A stretch of 64,000 nucleotides of DNA from contig JAEYOP010000016.1 in the NCBI GenBank assembly GCA_023411575.1, positions 310,001-374,000 of the forward strand, read 5' to 3'. Positions 24,499 to 33,854 of the stretch are shown here, piece after piece. The stretch's first letter is position 1; every line of letters begins with the position of its first letter. This DNA is from Bacillota bacterium (GTDB lineage Bacteria; Bacillota; Clostridia; Acetivibrionales; DTU013). A program made the position numbers and the translations under genes. Below the pieces are notes generated by a model. The model was not told the origin of the DNA and ran no database searches. It saw only the letters and a program-made list of their open reading frames with translations.

Positions 24499-25422
24499 TT
24501 ACCACTTGTCCGACTCGTCCTGGACAATCACGTTCTGCAGCGCGACAATGGCCACTTCGATCATCGAATCGTCCGGTTCCCGGGTGGTCAGGTACTGGAA
24601 GAGCATGCCCGGCGCATTGATGACCTTCATGACCGCCCAGTCCGTATGCCGGCCGGCAAATCTCAGGATTTCATACGACACCCCGGCAACCACGGGGATC
24701 AGCGCAAGCCGCAGCAGCGCATTGATAACCGGATGGTACCAGCCGAGGAAGGAAAACATAATGATACTGACGATCATGACCAGGAAAAGGAAAGAGGTTC
24801 CGCAGCGCGGATGCTTTGTCGTATACTTCCTTACGTTCTCCACAGTCAACTCGTCGCCGTGCTCGTAGCAGTGGATGGATTTATGCTCTGCTCCGTGGTA
24901 CTGCCAGACCCTTTTAATATCGTTCAGCAAAGTCGCCAGATAAATATACCCGACAAAAATGACGATTCGGATCAGCCCTTCAAAAAGGTTGTAGTACACT
25001 ACGCCGATGCCGGTTTTGCTGAAATGCAGAAAGCTTGCCAGCAGGTTCGGCAGCAGGATGAACAGGCCGATGCTCAGGGCCAGCGACAAAATAACGGAAA
25101 AGTAAATGACAGCGTCCTTCCCCTTCTCCTTGAAAACCCGCTCGATAAACGCGTCCACCTTGGAGGGCTTGGTCTCCTCCTCTTCCAATTCCACAAAATC
25201 CGCCGAATACATCAGCGCCTTCACGCCGACGATCATCTGCCGGAAAAGGTTTACACAGCCCCGTACAAAGGGGATTTTCGCCCACCTGGATTTGGCCGGC
25301 AGCGGCTTTTTATCCAGTACGATCTCTCCGTCCGGTTTTCTTACCGCGATGGCGATATTTTCGGGGCCCATCATCAGGAGCCCTTCCAGCAGCGCCTGTC
25401 CGCCGATTGTTGTTTTTTTCAT
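24499..25422 (-). CDS. DUF1385 family membrane protein (PrmC-associated)
   Basis: A 307-residue integral membrane protein with MKKTTIGGQALLEGLLMMGP at the N-terminus, the hallmark of the family, a hydrophobic middle, and HGAEHKSIHCYEHG as a conserved His/Cys motif. I chose ATG 25422 because GGGGGAAAT precedes it. An ATG at 25482 adds a non-conserved tail. The molecular function of the family is not established. It sits beside prmC in many Clostridia, as here. Confidence 0.9.
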   Translation of the reverse strand: MKKTTIGGQALLEGLLMMGPENIAIAVRKPDGEIVLDKKPLPAKSRWAKIPFVRGCVNLFRQMIVGVKALMYSADFVELEEEETKPSKVDAFIERVFKEKGKDAVIYFSVILSLALSIGLFILLPNLLASFLHFSKTGIGVVYYNLFEGLIRIVIFVGYIYLATLLNDIKRVWQYHGAEHKSIHCYEHGDELTVENVRKYTTKHPRCGTSFLFLVMIVSIIMFSFLGWYHPVINALLRLALIPVVAGVSYEILRFAGRHTDWAVMKVINAPGMLFQYLTTREPDDSMIEVAIVALQNVIVQDESDKW

Positions 25423-25507
25423 AATTTCCCCCGGTTCTAATGGACCGGCCAGCCGCCGGACCCAAAATAGATCAAAATCCACGATGCCTTACAACACTGT
25501 GCCTTAT

Positions 25508-25542
25508 AAAAAAATAAAGGCTGAAAATTGGTTCAGCCTTTA
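25508..25542 (-). terminator. Terminator of rpmE
   Basis: On the minus strand AAAGGCTGAA pairs with TTCAGCCTTT, followed by ATTTTTTT. It lies between rpmE and the DUF1385 gene. Confidence 0.85.
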
Positions 25543-25598
25543 GTGTACCACCTTTATACACTTTTTTCAAACGGCAATTCCATTGCCGGTCCGTATTC

Positions 25599-25811
25599 TT
25601 AACCGCGGTCGTCCACGATGCCGAATTTCTTCTTGAATTTCTCCACACGTCCTCCGGTGTCAACAAGCTTCTGCTTGCCTGTAAAGAACGGATGGCATTT
25701 GGAGCATATTTCAACGTGCAGGTTCTTCTTCGTGGAACCCGTCGTGAAGGTCTCGCCACAAGCGCACTTTACCACTGCTTCGCTATACTTGGGATGGATG
25801 TTTTCCTTCAT
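25599..25811 (-). CDS. rpmE: 50S ribosomal protein L31
   Basis: A 70-residue bL31 starting MKENIHPKYSE. It has the zinc-binding (C+) cysteines in CACGETF and CSKCHPFFTGKQK. It belongs to the large ribosomal subunit and joins the 30S via bridge B1b. It stands as a single unit with its own terminator. Confidence 0.97.
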   Translation of the reverse strand: MKENIHPKYSEAVVKCACGETFTTGSTKKNLHVEICSKCHPFFTGKQKLVDTGGRVEKFKKKFGIVDDRG

Positions 25812-25924
25812 CTCGATTCACCTTTCTTCGCCTTTCTGCAAAATAGTTGTTGCCATTTTGCTCACGCAATAAAGCAAAGGTATTTTAACATATTCCGCAA
25901 ACTTAAGCAAGCACAAATTTTTTC

Positions 25925-25959
25925 TTGACAAACATTCAAACGATAGAATAAAATGTTTG
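25925..25959 (+). promoter_or_regulatory. Promoter and operator of the tetR/nitroreductase pair
   Basis: TTGACA (25925-25930), an 18-base spacer and TAAAAT (25949-25954). An inverted repeat CAAACATT...AATGTTTG (25929-25936 and 25952-25959) covers the promoter, as expected for autorepression by a TetR regulator. Confidence 0.65.
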
Positions 25960-25978
25960 ATAGTTAGAAGGAGGAGTT

Positions 25979-26584
25979 ATGGAAGCACAGGATAAAAGGA
26001 TTTCTATTTTGAAGGCCGCAAGCGCCTGCTTTTCCCGTTACGGCTATGAAAAAACCACCCTCGACGATATTGGAAAGCTGGTAGGCCTGAATAAAGCGTC
26101 TTTGTATTACTATTATAAAAATAAGGAAAGCATTTATACCGAGGTGATTTACTATGAGGCCAATGACTTTCTCGCCGCCGTATTCGAGGAGGTCCATAAA
26201 GTCCAGGGGTGTAGCGAAAAAATAACGGCCTATCTCTCCCAGCGCCTGAGATACGTCAGAAGCGCGGTCAACCTCAGCCAGCTTTCCATCGACAGCAGGC
26301 AGCAACTGGCTCCCCTGTTCGGAGAAATGTATGCCAGGATTACGGAAAAGGAAGCAAATATGCTGGCGGAGGTGCTGGCTGCGTGCATGAAAAACGGCGA
26401 ACTGGCCCCTTGCGATGCAAAGAAGGTCGCAGACGGCATTCTGACCGTATCGCTGGCGGTCTTGAACAGTCATGGGGCCTGCAATCCCGACATGGATGCG
26501 GCAGCCTGCAAGGAAGGGCTGGATGAAGCGACCTTTATCGTTGAATTGATCCTGAAAGGGCTAAAAGCAGAGAAGCAAGTATAA
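25979..26584 (+). CDS. TetR/AcrR-family transcriptional regulator
   Basis: A 201-residue protein with an N-terminal HTH (ACFSRYGYEKTTLDDIGKLV, then GLNKASLYYYYKNKESIY) and a ligand-binding C-terminal domain. The ATG at 25979 follows GGAGGAG. It probably represses itself and the nitroreductase gene 31 bases downstream. The ligand is unknown. Confidence 0.93.
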   Translation: MEAQDKRISILKAASACFSRYGYEKTTLDDIGKLVGLNKASLYYYYKNKESIYTEVIYYEANDFLAAVFEEVHKVQGCSEKITAYLSQRLRYVRSAVNLSQLSIDSRQQLAPLFGEMYARITEKEANMLAEVLAACMKNGELAPCDAKKVADGILTVSLAVLNSHGACNPDMDAAACKEGLDEATFIVELILKGLKAEKQV

Positions 26585-26615
26585 AAATAAAAATTGGAAA
26601 GAAAGAAGGAAATTT

Positions 26616-27458
26616 ATGAAGAATGTTTTGGAGTCCATACGGAAGAGGCGTTCAATAAGAACATACGACACACGACAGGTGGAAAGCGGCAAGCTCAAAG
26701 AACTGAAAGAGTACCTGGCGGACAGTGCAAAGGGGCCTTTCGGCAATACGGTCCGGCTTCAAATCGTCGAGGCGGCGGAGAATGAAAATTTTCAACTGAA
26801 GGATTATGTCTCCTACGGTAATGTAAAAGGGGCTTCTCTATTCCTCGCCGGCGCAGTCAAAAAAGGAGAAAGGGCCTTTGAGGATTTCGGCTACTGCATG
26901 GAAAAAGGCATCCTGGCGGCAACGTCCCTCGGACTTGGAACCGTCTGGCTGGGCGGCTCTCTCAACCGGAGCAGGTTTGCGCAGGAGATGAACGCGGCGG
27001 AGGATGAACTGGTTCCGGCCATTACCCCTCTGGGCTACGCTTCGGAGCATAGAAGCGTAAAGGACCGGCTCGTCCGTGCCGTGTCCGGCGGCAACAACAG
27101 GAAGGATTTCGGCAGTCTCTTTTTTGAAGGGAGCTTTGCCTCCCCTCTTGACCGGCAAGCCTGCGGAGGATACGCCGAAGTACTGGAAGCCGTAAGGCTT
27201 GCGCCTTCCGCTTCCAACAAACAGCCCTGGAGGCTTCTGAAGGAGACGGGCAAATCGGTCTATCATTTTTATATGGATGAAGACAAAGCATATAATAGTG
27301 CACTCAAAGATATTAAAATACAAAACCTGGACATGGGCATAGCCCTGTGCCATTTTGAGCTGGCGGCCCGGGAGCTGGGCCTTGAGGGCTCATGGCAGAT
27401 TGAGAAGCCCGCGCTGGATGCCGGCCCGCTTCTTTACCTGGTCACCTGGAAGGGCTAG
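26616..27458 (+). CDS. Nitroreductase-family protein
   Basis: A 280-residue protein. The N-terminus IRKRRSIRTYD and the later LAPSASNKQPWR are the FMN-contacting motifs of the nitroreductase superfamily, here in the two-lobed 'putative TM nitroreductase' layout, with GLGTVWLGG in the middle. It is expected to be an FMN-dependent reductase of an unknown electrophile. It is co-transcribed with the TetR gene, consistent with inducible detoxification. Confidence 0.85.
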   Translation: MKNVLESIRKRRSIRTYDTRQVESGKLKELKEYLADSAKGPFGNTVRLQIVEAAENENFQLKDYVSYGNVKGASLFLAGAVKKGERAFEDFGYCMEKGILAATSLGLGTVWLGGSLNRSRFAQEMNAAEDELVPAITPLGYASEHRSVKDRLVRAVSGGNNRKDFGSLFFEGSFASPLDRQACGGYAEVLEAVRLAPSASNKQPWRLLKETGKSVYHFYMDEDKAYNSALKDIKIQNLDMGIALCHFELAARELGLEGSWQIEKPALDAGPLLYLVTWKG

Positions 27459-27802
27459 CCCCTCTTGATTAAAGGACACCTACCATATTGTTTTGGATAT
27501 TCTAATATTGCTGTCACTCGTGTGCGGGATTGTTTTTGTTGTGCGTCAAAGAACCGAATCGAGGGGACGGTTCTTTTGATTATGCACAGGATGAGCAATG
27601 CAAATCACTTTGTATGCGGCGTTTTATATCAACATCTCTTCAGCAAATAATTTAAGACGCATTAGGTTTACAGAACTTTACACTGTAACCCCAATGCATT
27701 TTATATCGTTATCTCTTAATTAATCAAAAGAACCGTCCCCGTGATTACCGATTTGCAACAAAAGGGGGCCCGAAGGCCCCCTTGCTCTGTTTCTGACGAA
27801 TC
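27459..27802. repeat. REP-like element with 19-nt inverted repeats, no gene
   Basis: GGGGACGGTTCTTTTGATT (27563-27581) and its perfect complement AATCAAAAGAACCGTCCCC (27722-27740) bracket about 140 bases. The left arm is itself half of a hairpin (AAAGAACCG/CGGTTCTTT, 27548-27576). Motifs of this kind are scattered in many Clostridia genomes near REP-associated transposases. None is encoded here, so this is probably a non-autonomous copy. Confidence 0.7.
27755..27785 (-). terminator. Terminator of rho
   Basis: GGGGGCC-TTCG-GGCCCCC followed by TTTTGTT on the minus strand. Confidence 0.85.
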
Positions 27803-30265
27803 TTACTTTTCAAGGAATGACTTGTTTATGCTGTTGACGAAATCCTCGTTGGTCCTGGTCTGCATCAGCCGGCTCAGGATCATTTCCGTAACGTCCGACG
27901 CGCCGAGATTGCTCATGGCCTTCCGGATCGCCCAGATGCTTTCTATTTCCTTCTGGTTTAGCAGCAGATCCTCTCTCCTGGTACCCGACTTGTTGATGTC
28001 AATGGCCGGGAAAACCCTCTTTTCCGACATCTTCCGGTCGAGCAGGATTTCCAGGTTGCCGGTGCCCTTGAATTCTTCGTAAATGACATCATCCATGCGG
28101 CTGCCGGTTTCGATCAGCGCTGTGGCAATGATCGTGAGGCTTCCCCCGAACTCGATGTTCCGCGCCGAACCGAAGAACCGTTTCGGGCTGTGCAGCGCGC
28201 CCGGATCGAGACCGCCGGACAAGGTCCTGCCCGTAGGCGGGATCGTGAGGTTGTACGCCCTGGCAAGCCTGGTGATACTGTCAAGCAGGATCACGACATC
28301 CTTCTTGTGCTCCACGAGCCGCTGGGCTCTTTCAAGCACCATTTCGGCGACCTTGATGTGGTGATCGGGCACCTTGTCGAAGGTGGAATAGATGATATCG
28401 CCCTTGATGGAGCGCTGCATGTCCGTTACTTCTTCCGGACGTTCATCGATGAGCAGCACGATCAGCTCGATTTCCGGGAAATTGGTCGTGATCGCGTTGG
28501 CTATTTTTTTCAGCAGGATCGTTTTACCGGCTTTCGGCGGCGAAACGATCAGTCCCCTCTGGCCTCTCCCGATCGGGGCGATCAGGTCGATCAGCCTTGT
28601 GGAAAGCTCCCTGGGGGTCGTTTCCAGCGTAATGCGCTGATCCGGGTAGATGGGGGTCAGATTTTCAAAAGCCACCCTCTTGGATGCAATATCCGGCGTA
28701 TCTCCATTAACGGTCTGAACATAGAGCAGCGCCTGGAACTTTTCGCCTTCCTTCGGGATCCGGCCCTTGCCTTTGACCTTGTCGCCGGTTTTCAGGCTGA
28801 ACCTTCTGATCTGCGATGGCGATACATAGACGTCCTTGGTGCCGGAAAGGAAATTGTCGCTGCGCAGGAAGCCGTATCCGTCGGGAAGCACTTCCAGAAC
28901 GCCCTCTACCGGATCGTCGCTTTCAATCTTCTCCCCGCCGTTCTGCTGGAACTGGGGACGGCCTTCCTGCTGCTGGGGCGCCCAATTCTCCCGCTTCTGC
29001 TGGTCATAAGGCCTGTACGCGGGCCTTTCATCCGTCCGCTGCTGCTCGTCGGGCCTTGCCGTTTCCGGCCGGACCGACTCACCCCGCGGAGCATCCTCCG
29101 CCTCATACCGGTTCTGGTTCTGGACAGGCGCTTCCGCGACGCGGCTCCGGTCGTCCTGCTGCCGGTATTCCGCAGCGTTGGGACGGTCGCCGTTGTTCTG
29201 TCTTTGCTCGTACGGTTTGTTATATCTGGGTTTGAACGTATTCTGTCCCTTATCGGCCATGGCAAGCCTCTTATGGTGCGGTACGCCTGCGGCCTGCTCC
29301 CTCCGCGCTTCCGCTTTTTCGGGAGCGCCGGTCTGCGCCGCCTCCGGCCGGACCGCCTCCCTGGGCGCAGCCTTGGCTTCCGCTTTCTGCTCCGCCTTTG
29401 CTTCCGCCTCGGCCTTCGGCCCTGCCGCCGCTTCGCTTTCCTGCTTCGCCTCTGCCTTTGCCGCCGCTCTCGGCTCCTGCTTCTGCTCCGCCCTGGCGCC
29501 CGCTTCGGCCTTCGGCTCCGCCGCCGCTTTCGGCTCCTGCTTCTGCTCCGCCCTGGCGCCCGCCTCGGCCTTCCGCCCCGCCCCCGCTTCGCTTTCCTGC
29601 TTCGCCTCCGCTTTCGGCCCAGCTTTTGCTTCCGCCTTACCCTGCGGCTTATGCGCCGCTTTCGAAGGAGCTTTCGCTTCCTTCGCCGGTTCTTCCTTCT
29701 CCTCCGGCTTTACCCCGGAAGAGACGGCAGCCCCCTCCTCCGGTTCTTTTGTCGTTTTGCTCGGCCGGCCTCTTTTCGATTTCCTTAATTTGGCCCCTTC
29801 TCCCGAGGCGTCTTCCTTTTCCGGAGTAAACCCGGCAGGGGCTCCGGCTTCCGCGGGCGCCTCCGCCTTCTTCTCCGCGGCGGCAGGCAATTCAGCCGCA
29901 TTCGCCGTTTTTTTGGCTGCGGCCGGATCCGTTTTCCCCTTCGGCGGCTCCGGGGCCTTTTTGCCCTTCTTCTTTGCTTCACCGGCATCTTTTGCCGGTT
30001 CTGCCGCCTGGGGCGCCTGCTCTTCCTGCTCTATTTTCTGAAGCTTTTTGCCTCTTTTTGCCTTGTCGGACGCTTCTTCCTTCTTCCCTGCGGGCTCCGC
30101 CTTTCCTCCGCCACGCACGGCGCTCCCTTCCTCTTTGCGCCCTACCCTGTGGATTTCCTCGATCAATTTTTCCTTACTGCTTTGCGAGGCATTTTTAATC
30201 CCCATCATGTTTGCTATGTACTGCAAATCCTCAAGAGATTTTGCAGATAGATTTATTTCCTCCAT
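27803..30265 (-). CDS. rho: Transcription termination factor Rho with long low-complexity insertion
   Basis: An 820-residue protein, against about 420 for typical Rho. Residues 1-45 form the Rho_N helix bundle. Residues about 46-345 are a Lys/Glu/Ala/Pro-rich region with repeats (AEAGARAEQKQEPKAAAEPK), and about 346-450 are Gln/Asn/Arg-rich. The RNA-binding cold-shock domain follows (VEGVLEVLPDGYGFLR), then the hexameric ATPase with Walker A PPKAGKT, IVLLIDERPEEVTDM and GGLDPGALHSPKRFFGSARN. It terminates transcription by translocating along RNA. The insertion has no known enzymatic motif and is probably disordered. Its mixed charge and QN segment could drive RNA binding or condensation, which is inference. 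Confidence 0.95.
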   Translation of the reverse strand: MEEINLSAKSLEDLQYIANMMGIKNASQSSKEKLIEEIHRVGRKEEGSAVRGGGKAEPAGKKEEASDKAKRGKKLQKIEQEEQAPQAAEPAKDAGEAKKKGKKAPEPPKGKTDPAAAKKTANAAELPAAAEKKAEAPAEAGAPAGFTPEKEDASGEGAKLRKSKRGRPSKTTKEPEEGAAVSSGVKPEEKEEPAKEAKAPSKAAHKPQGKAEAKAGPKAEAKQESEAGAGRKAEAGARAEQKQEPKAAAEPKAEAGARAEQKQEPRAAAKAEAKQESEAAAGPKAEAEAKAEQKAEAKAAPREAVRPEAAQTGAPEKAEARREQAAGVPHHKRLAMADKGQNTFKPRYNKPYEQRQNNGDRPNAAEYRQQDDRSRVAEAPVQNQNRYEAEDAPRGESVRPETARPDEQQRTDERPAYRPYDQQKRENWAPQQQEGRPQFQQNGGEKIESDDPVEGVLEVLPDGYGFLRSDNFLSGTKDVYVSPSQIRRFSLKTGDKVKGKGRIPKEGEKFQALLYVQTVNGDTPDIASKRVAFENLTPIYPDQRITLETTPRELSTRLIDLIAPIGRGQRGLIVSPPKAGKTILLKKIANAITTNFPEIELIVLLIDERPEEVTDMQRSIKGDIIYSTFDKVPDHHIKVAEMVLERAQRLVEHKKDVVILLDSITRLARAYNLTIPPTGRTLSGGLDPGALHSPKRFFGSARNIEFGGSLTIIATALIETGSRMDDVIYEEFKGTGNLEILLDRKMSEKRVFPAIDINKSGTRREDLLLNQKEIESIWAIRKAMSNLGASDVTEMILSRLMQTRTNEDFVNSINKSFLEK

Positions 30266-30476
30266 AATCCACCACCTTGTAAAAAATATATATTTGTACG
30301 AATAGCAGAGATTCTACCGAACACCCGTGCCAAATGAAGCTTCAAGAATTTATTTGCAGAAACGTGCCGGCCGCATAACAGAAGTCAGACCTGTCGCTAC
30401 ACTAAACATATGAAACTCTCTTGAATAATTGGGAAATCATAAACAAATAGAATGTTTCTCGAATACTACCGAACCT

Positions 30477-30505
30477 ATTATAGCATCCGCCGCACGGATT
30501 GTCAA
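30477..30505 (-). promoter_or_regulatory. rho promoter
   Basis: TTGACA (30500-30505), a 17-base spacer and perfect TATAAT (30477-30482) on the minus strand. This leaves a leader of about 200 bases (30266-30470), typical of autoregulated rho. No gene is seen in the leader. Confidence 0.85.
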
Positions 30506-30567
30506 TCTCATCCTGTACGCCCGGATACCGCGTCGGCGCCATTGCGGAATCCATTTCGCCCCGCGGG

Positions 30568-31248
30568 CTATTTCCCGGTCTTGTCGCTCAGCTCCCTGGA
30601 TAAAAGCTCCTTGCCGTTTTTTAATTCATACTCAAAAAGATCTCCTGTTATGGCAATCCGGCTTTTCGTCAGGATATCTTTCAAATCCTTGTTTTTCGCG
30701 GCGGGTATCCTCTTGCTGCCGCCGCACCTGGCGCATTTGAGCAGGATGCAGTCCGATAGAAGCACCAGCTCTATGTTTACACTTCCGCATTCGCAGAAGA
30801 GGTCTCCCTTTAAAGCAATATCATGGATCCTGTTCAGCGTGTCGAACATGACCTGCGTATTGTCAAAATAGCTTTCATATCCATACCGGTCGATCATCTC
30901 GTCAAACTCTTTTTCAAGGCTGTCCACCTTTTTGCGCACGGCCTCGTCCCTTCCGACAAAGCAAATCTTCATCCCGGTTTCGGGGCAGTTGAAAACAATC
31001 GGCTCCCCCGTCAGGATATTCCTTTTTGACAATAGATAAGTATGTTCATTTCCGCATCCAATGCATGGAATACCGATCAGAAAACTGCCTTCACACTCCC
31101 GTTTTATATTTACGAATGACTTCCTGCAACGGCATGACAAGCTGAAATCCTCTTTATACGATAAAGCAAACAGCGAGATATTGAAGAATTCGAAACTCCC
31201 GCATGAAGTACATTTGTAAGCGATGGTGACACTAGTGTCTATCAGCAT
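30568..31248 (-). CDS. Zinc-ribbon protein of unknown function
   Basis: A 226-residue protein that starts MLIDTSVTIAYKCTSCGSFE. GAGGTGG precedes ATG 31248, while an upstream start adds an unlikely Cys-rich leader. It has several CxxC-type pairs: CTSC, CRC, CIGC, CECG and CARC, so it probably binds two zinc ions. Between the ribbons is a coiled helical stretch (KKVDSLEKEFDEMIDRYG). I do not recognise a named family. The position next to rho may be conserved in related Clostridia, but it has its own start and strand context. Confidence 0.8.
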   Translation of the reverse strand: MLIDTSVTIAYKCTSCGSFEFFNISLFALSYKEDFSLSCRCRKSFVNIKRECEGSFLIGIPCIGCGNEHTYLLSKRNILTGEPIVFNCPETGMKICFVGRDEAVRKKVDSLEKEFDEMIDRYGYESYFDNTQVMFDTLNRIHDIALKGDLFCECGSVNIELVLLSDCILLKCARCGGSKRIPAAKNKDLKDILTKSRIAITGDLFEYELKNGKELLSRELSDKTGK

Positions 31249-31364
31249 TTTTCCCACCTCACATAATAATATTCGCCGTTTATAAAAAAAATCCTGCAAA
31301 GGGGCATGAATTAACCGCATCGTGGAAAGCTTATTGCAGAGGCACAAAGGACGGAGGTACCGGT

Positions 31365-31946
31365 ATGGCAAGCTTGAAGCAGGAAATGCGGGAAAAGTTT
31401 GAAACCCGCAGCTCCATGGCCTTTTGGGAAAACAATTCCGGATTCGAGGAGGGCCTGCTTGAAAAAATCATGAACCTGGCTTACGCAAGTCTCAGGCCTT
31501 ATACGGACAAGCGCTGGGACATTACCGCCGTCCGGTCTCCCGTGCTGCTGCAGCGGCTGAGCCGGGCGGCGGACGACCGCAGGATCCCGGATTGCGCCCT
31601 TGCGCTGCTCATCTGCGACTCCGAGGAAATACCGGTGAAACCGGCTGAAAATAAAGGCCCTGGAAAAGAGGTGGCCGGCAATAGCCGTTTGCCCGACAGG
31701 ACCAGAACTACGGAGCAGGAGCTTGAGCTTTTTTCCCTATCCGTAGGCTATGCTGCCAAATATTACTGCATCGACTGCTTTACCGGGAAAGCTTTCGACC
31801 CGGCAATGGTAGCGAGGGAATTTCCCCTGAACCGGCGCTCTCCGCTGCTGATCATCGGTCTCGGCTGCTTCAGGAGCAGCGGCGCAGCGGCGGTATTGCC
31901 GGAACCCGCCGCCCATTTCCGGGCTGAAGCCATAAGAATATTGTAA
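31365..31946 (+). CDS. Nitroreductase-fold-like protein, degenerate
   Basis: A 193-residue soluble protein. The layout AYASLRPYTDKRWDITAVRS, then LALLICDSEE, then a helix and FDPAMVAREFPLNRRSPLLI resembles a nitroreductase domain. The usual FMN-binding RSxRxY and PSxxNxQPW motifs are not clear, so it may have lost FMN binding or be only distantly related. It is divergent from the zinc-ribbon gene and followed by the MutS-like gene. Confidence 0.55.
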   Translation: MASLKQEMREKFETRSSMAFWENNSGFEEGLLEKIMNLAYASLRPYTDKRWDITAVRSPVLLQRLSRAADDRRIPDCALALLICDSEEIPVKPAENKGPGKEVAGNSRLPDRTRTTEQELELFSLSVGYAAKYYCIDCFTGKAFDPAMVAREFPLNRRSPLLIIGLGCFRSSGAAAVLPEPAAHFRAEAIRIL

Positions 31947-32087
31947 GCAAGCGACAAAACCATCTCGTATCCGTATATATGTGCTATAATTGATTCTGTT
32001 ATGACGTAAGGACCTGTTAAGAAGGCCCCCGGAACAAAGTCAGCCGGCACGGCAGAGATAATTCGTGCCCGGAACGAGGTAATACAA

Positions 32088-33854
32088 ATGGATATTTGGG
32101 GATATACGGCACTTGTGATTCTGGCAGCGGCAGCCGCCGTTCTGCTGCTCCAATTTAAAAAGCGCGGCGCCAATAAAAAGCTGAACCAGCGGATAAAGGC
32201 CCAATGGGGGCGGAAAAGCAGCGAAAAATATCGCGATGAAGACCGGACGGCAATCCGGTGCTATTTTGACAACCTTCGCGACGCGGAGCCGGAAAGGCCA
32301 TTTTTGGACGACATTACCTGGAACGACCTCGATATGGACAATATCTTCAAACGGCTGAACAGCACCCACTCCAGCACAGGGGAGGAATACCTGTACGCCC
32401 TGCTCCGGGAGCCCCTCACCGACCCGGCCGCACTTGCGGAGCGCAGCCGGCTTGCGGAATTCTTCCGGCAGAGCCCGGAGCACCGGAATCGCCTGCAGTT
32501 TATGCTGGCACGCCTCGGGAAGGCAAGATTCGCCGGGGTATCGAACTATTTCTTCAGCAGGCAGGAGTACAAGCCCTTCCGCCGGATCAAATACCTCCTT
32601 CAGCTGGCGGCGTTCCTGCTGTCTCCAGTGGTTATCGTCTTAAATCCGCCGATGGGCATCCTGCTGCTGATCGCGGCCTTTTTCTATAACATGACCACTT
32701 ATTACACGGCAAAGAATGAGCTTTCCGCGCAGCTGAACACCATGAGCTACATGGTAAACCTGATCTCCTACTCGAAAAAAATAGCCAATTGCGGCATCCC
32801 GGAGCTGGCCGGATACACGGATAAACTGAAAAAGACCGCTTCCGCCATGAAGGGCGCCAGCGTCAGCTCCTTTTACCAGATCTTCTACAGCTCCCAGGAC
32901 CCCCTTACCGAGTATGTGAAGGTTGTTTTCCTTGTGGAGCTGATCGCCTTCGAAAGCATCAACCGCAAGGTGTCCAAACACCGGAAGGAGCTCCGGGAGC
33001 TTTTCGAAACCGTGGGCCTGCTGGATGCCATGATTTCCGTCGCTTCCTTCCGGGAAAGCGTGCCGTTTTACTGCACGCCCGTCTTTTCCGCCGCCTCTGC
33101 CACCTCTGCCGTGTCCACCGTATCCATCGCCTCCGGTGCCTCCGCCGGGCCGGACAGGGCCGAAAACACCGGCAGGCCCGGCGTCTCCTTCGCGGATATT
33201 TACCATCCGCTGATCGACGAGCCGGTCACCAATTCGGCGGAGATGCGCAAGCCGGCCCTGGTCACCGGTTCCAATGCCTCCGGCAAATCGACCTTCCTGA
33301 AAACCGTGGCCGTGAACGCCATATTCGCCCAGACCATCGGAACCTGTCTCGCCAAAGCGTATCAAACCTGCATCTTCCGTATTTACACTTCCATGGCGCT
33401 GCGGGATGATCTTCAAAGCAGCGAGAGCTACTATATCGCGGAAATCAAGTCGCTCAAGCGGATCCTGGACAGTCTCGGCGACCGGATACCGCTGTTTTGT
33501 GTAATTGACGAGGTGCTTCGCGGCACCAACACCATAGAAAGAATCGCGGCTTCTTCCGAAGTCATGCGCTATCTGGCAGGGAAAAACTGCCTCTGCCTGA
33601 CCGCAACCCACGATATCGAACTGACGGCCATCCTGGAGGGCCTTTTTGACAACTATCACTTCCAGGAAAGCTTCAAAGGGGATACCATTATCTTCGATTA
33701 CAGGCTGTATCCCGGAAAGTCCAACACCCGCAACGCCATCCGGCTGCTCGAAATCATGGGGTATCCCCAGAGCACGGTCCAGGCCGCAAGAACAAGGGCC
33801 GAAGGATTTGAGCGGGAAGGACGCTGGGTAAAGGCAGGGGGACAGGATCGATGA
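32088..33854 (+). CDS. Membrane-anchored MutS-family ATPase
   Basis: A 588-residue protein. An N-terminal hydrophobic helix (about 7-21) and a second pair of hydrophobic segments near 178-200 (FLLSPVVIVLNPPMGILLLI) suggest membrane anchoring. The C-terminal MutS ATPase has Walker A TGSNASGKST, the SYYIAEIKSLKRIL helix, Walker B FCVIDEVLRGTN and an HD-type TATHD motif. It lacks the mismatch-recognition and Smr domains of MutS1/MutS2. Function is unknown. A role in mismatch repair is doubtful for a membrane protein. The last 4 bases overlap the transporter gene, so the two are coupled. Confidence 0.85.
   Translation: MDIWGYTALVILAAAAAVLLLQFKKRGANKKLNQRIKAQWGRKSSEKYRDEDRTAIRCYFDNLRDAEPERPFLDDITWNDLDMDNIFKRLNSTHSSTGEEYLYALLREPLTDPAALAERSRLAEFFRQSPEHRNRLQFMLARLGKARFAGVSNYFFSRQEYKPFRRIKYLLQLAAFLLSPVVIVLNPPMGILLLIAAFFYNMTTYYTAKNELSAQLNTMSYMVNLISYSKKIANCGIPELAGYTDKLKKTASAMKGASVSSFYQIFYSSQDPLTEYVKVVFLVELIAFESINRKVSKHRKELRELFETVGLLDAMISVASFRESVPFYCTPVFSAASATSAVSTVSIASGASAGPDRAENTGRPGVSFADIYHPLIDEPVTNSAEMRKPALVTGSNASGKSTFLKTVAVNAIFAQTIGTCLAKAYQTCIFRIYTSMALRDDLQSSESYYIAEIKSLKRILDSLGDRIPLFCVIDEVLRGTNTIERIAASSEVMRYLAGKNCLCLTATHDIELTAILEGLFDNYHFQESFKGDTIIFDYRLYPGKSNTRNAIRLLEIMGYPQSTVQAARTRAEGFEREGRWVKAGGQDR

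Noticed and set aside
23776..25440. 554-residue plus-strand frame
   Set aside because: Shadow across prmC and the DUF1385 gene, with no domain or ribosome site.
28190..29788. Arg/Leu-rich 532-residue plus-strand frame
   Set aside because: Low-complexity shadow of the rho insertion.
32088..33854. Canonical mutS or mutS2
   Set aside because: No mismatch-recognition, clamp or Smr domain. The N-terminus is membrane-spanning.
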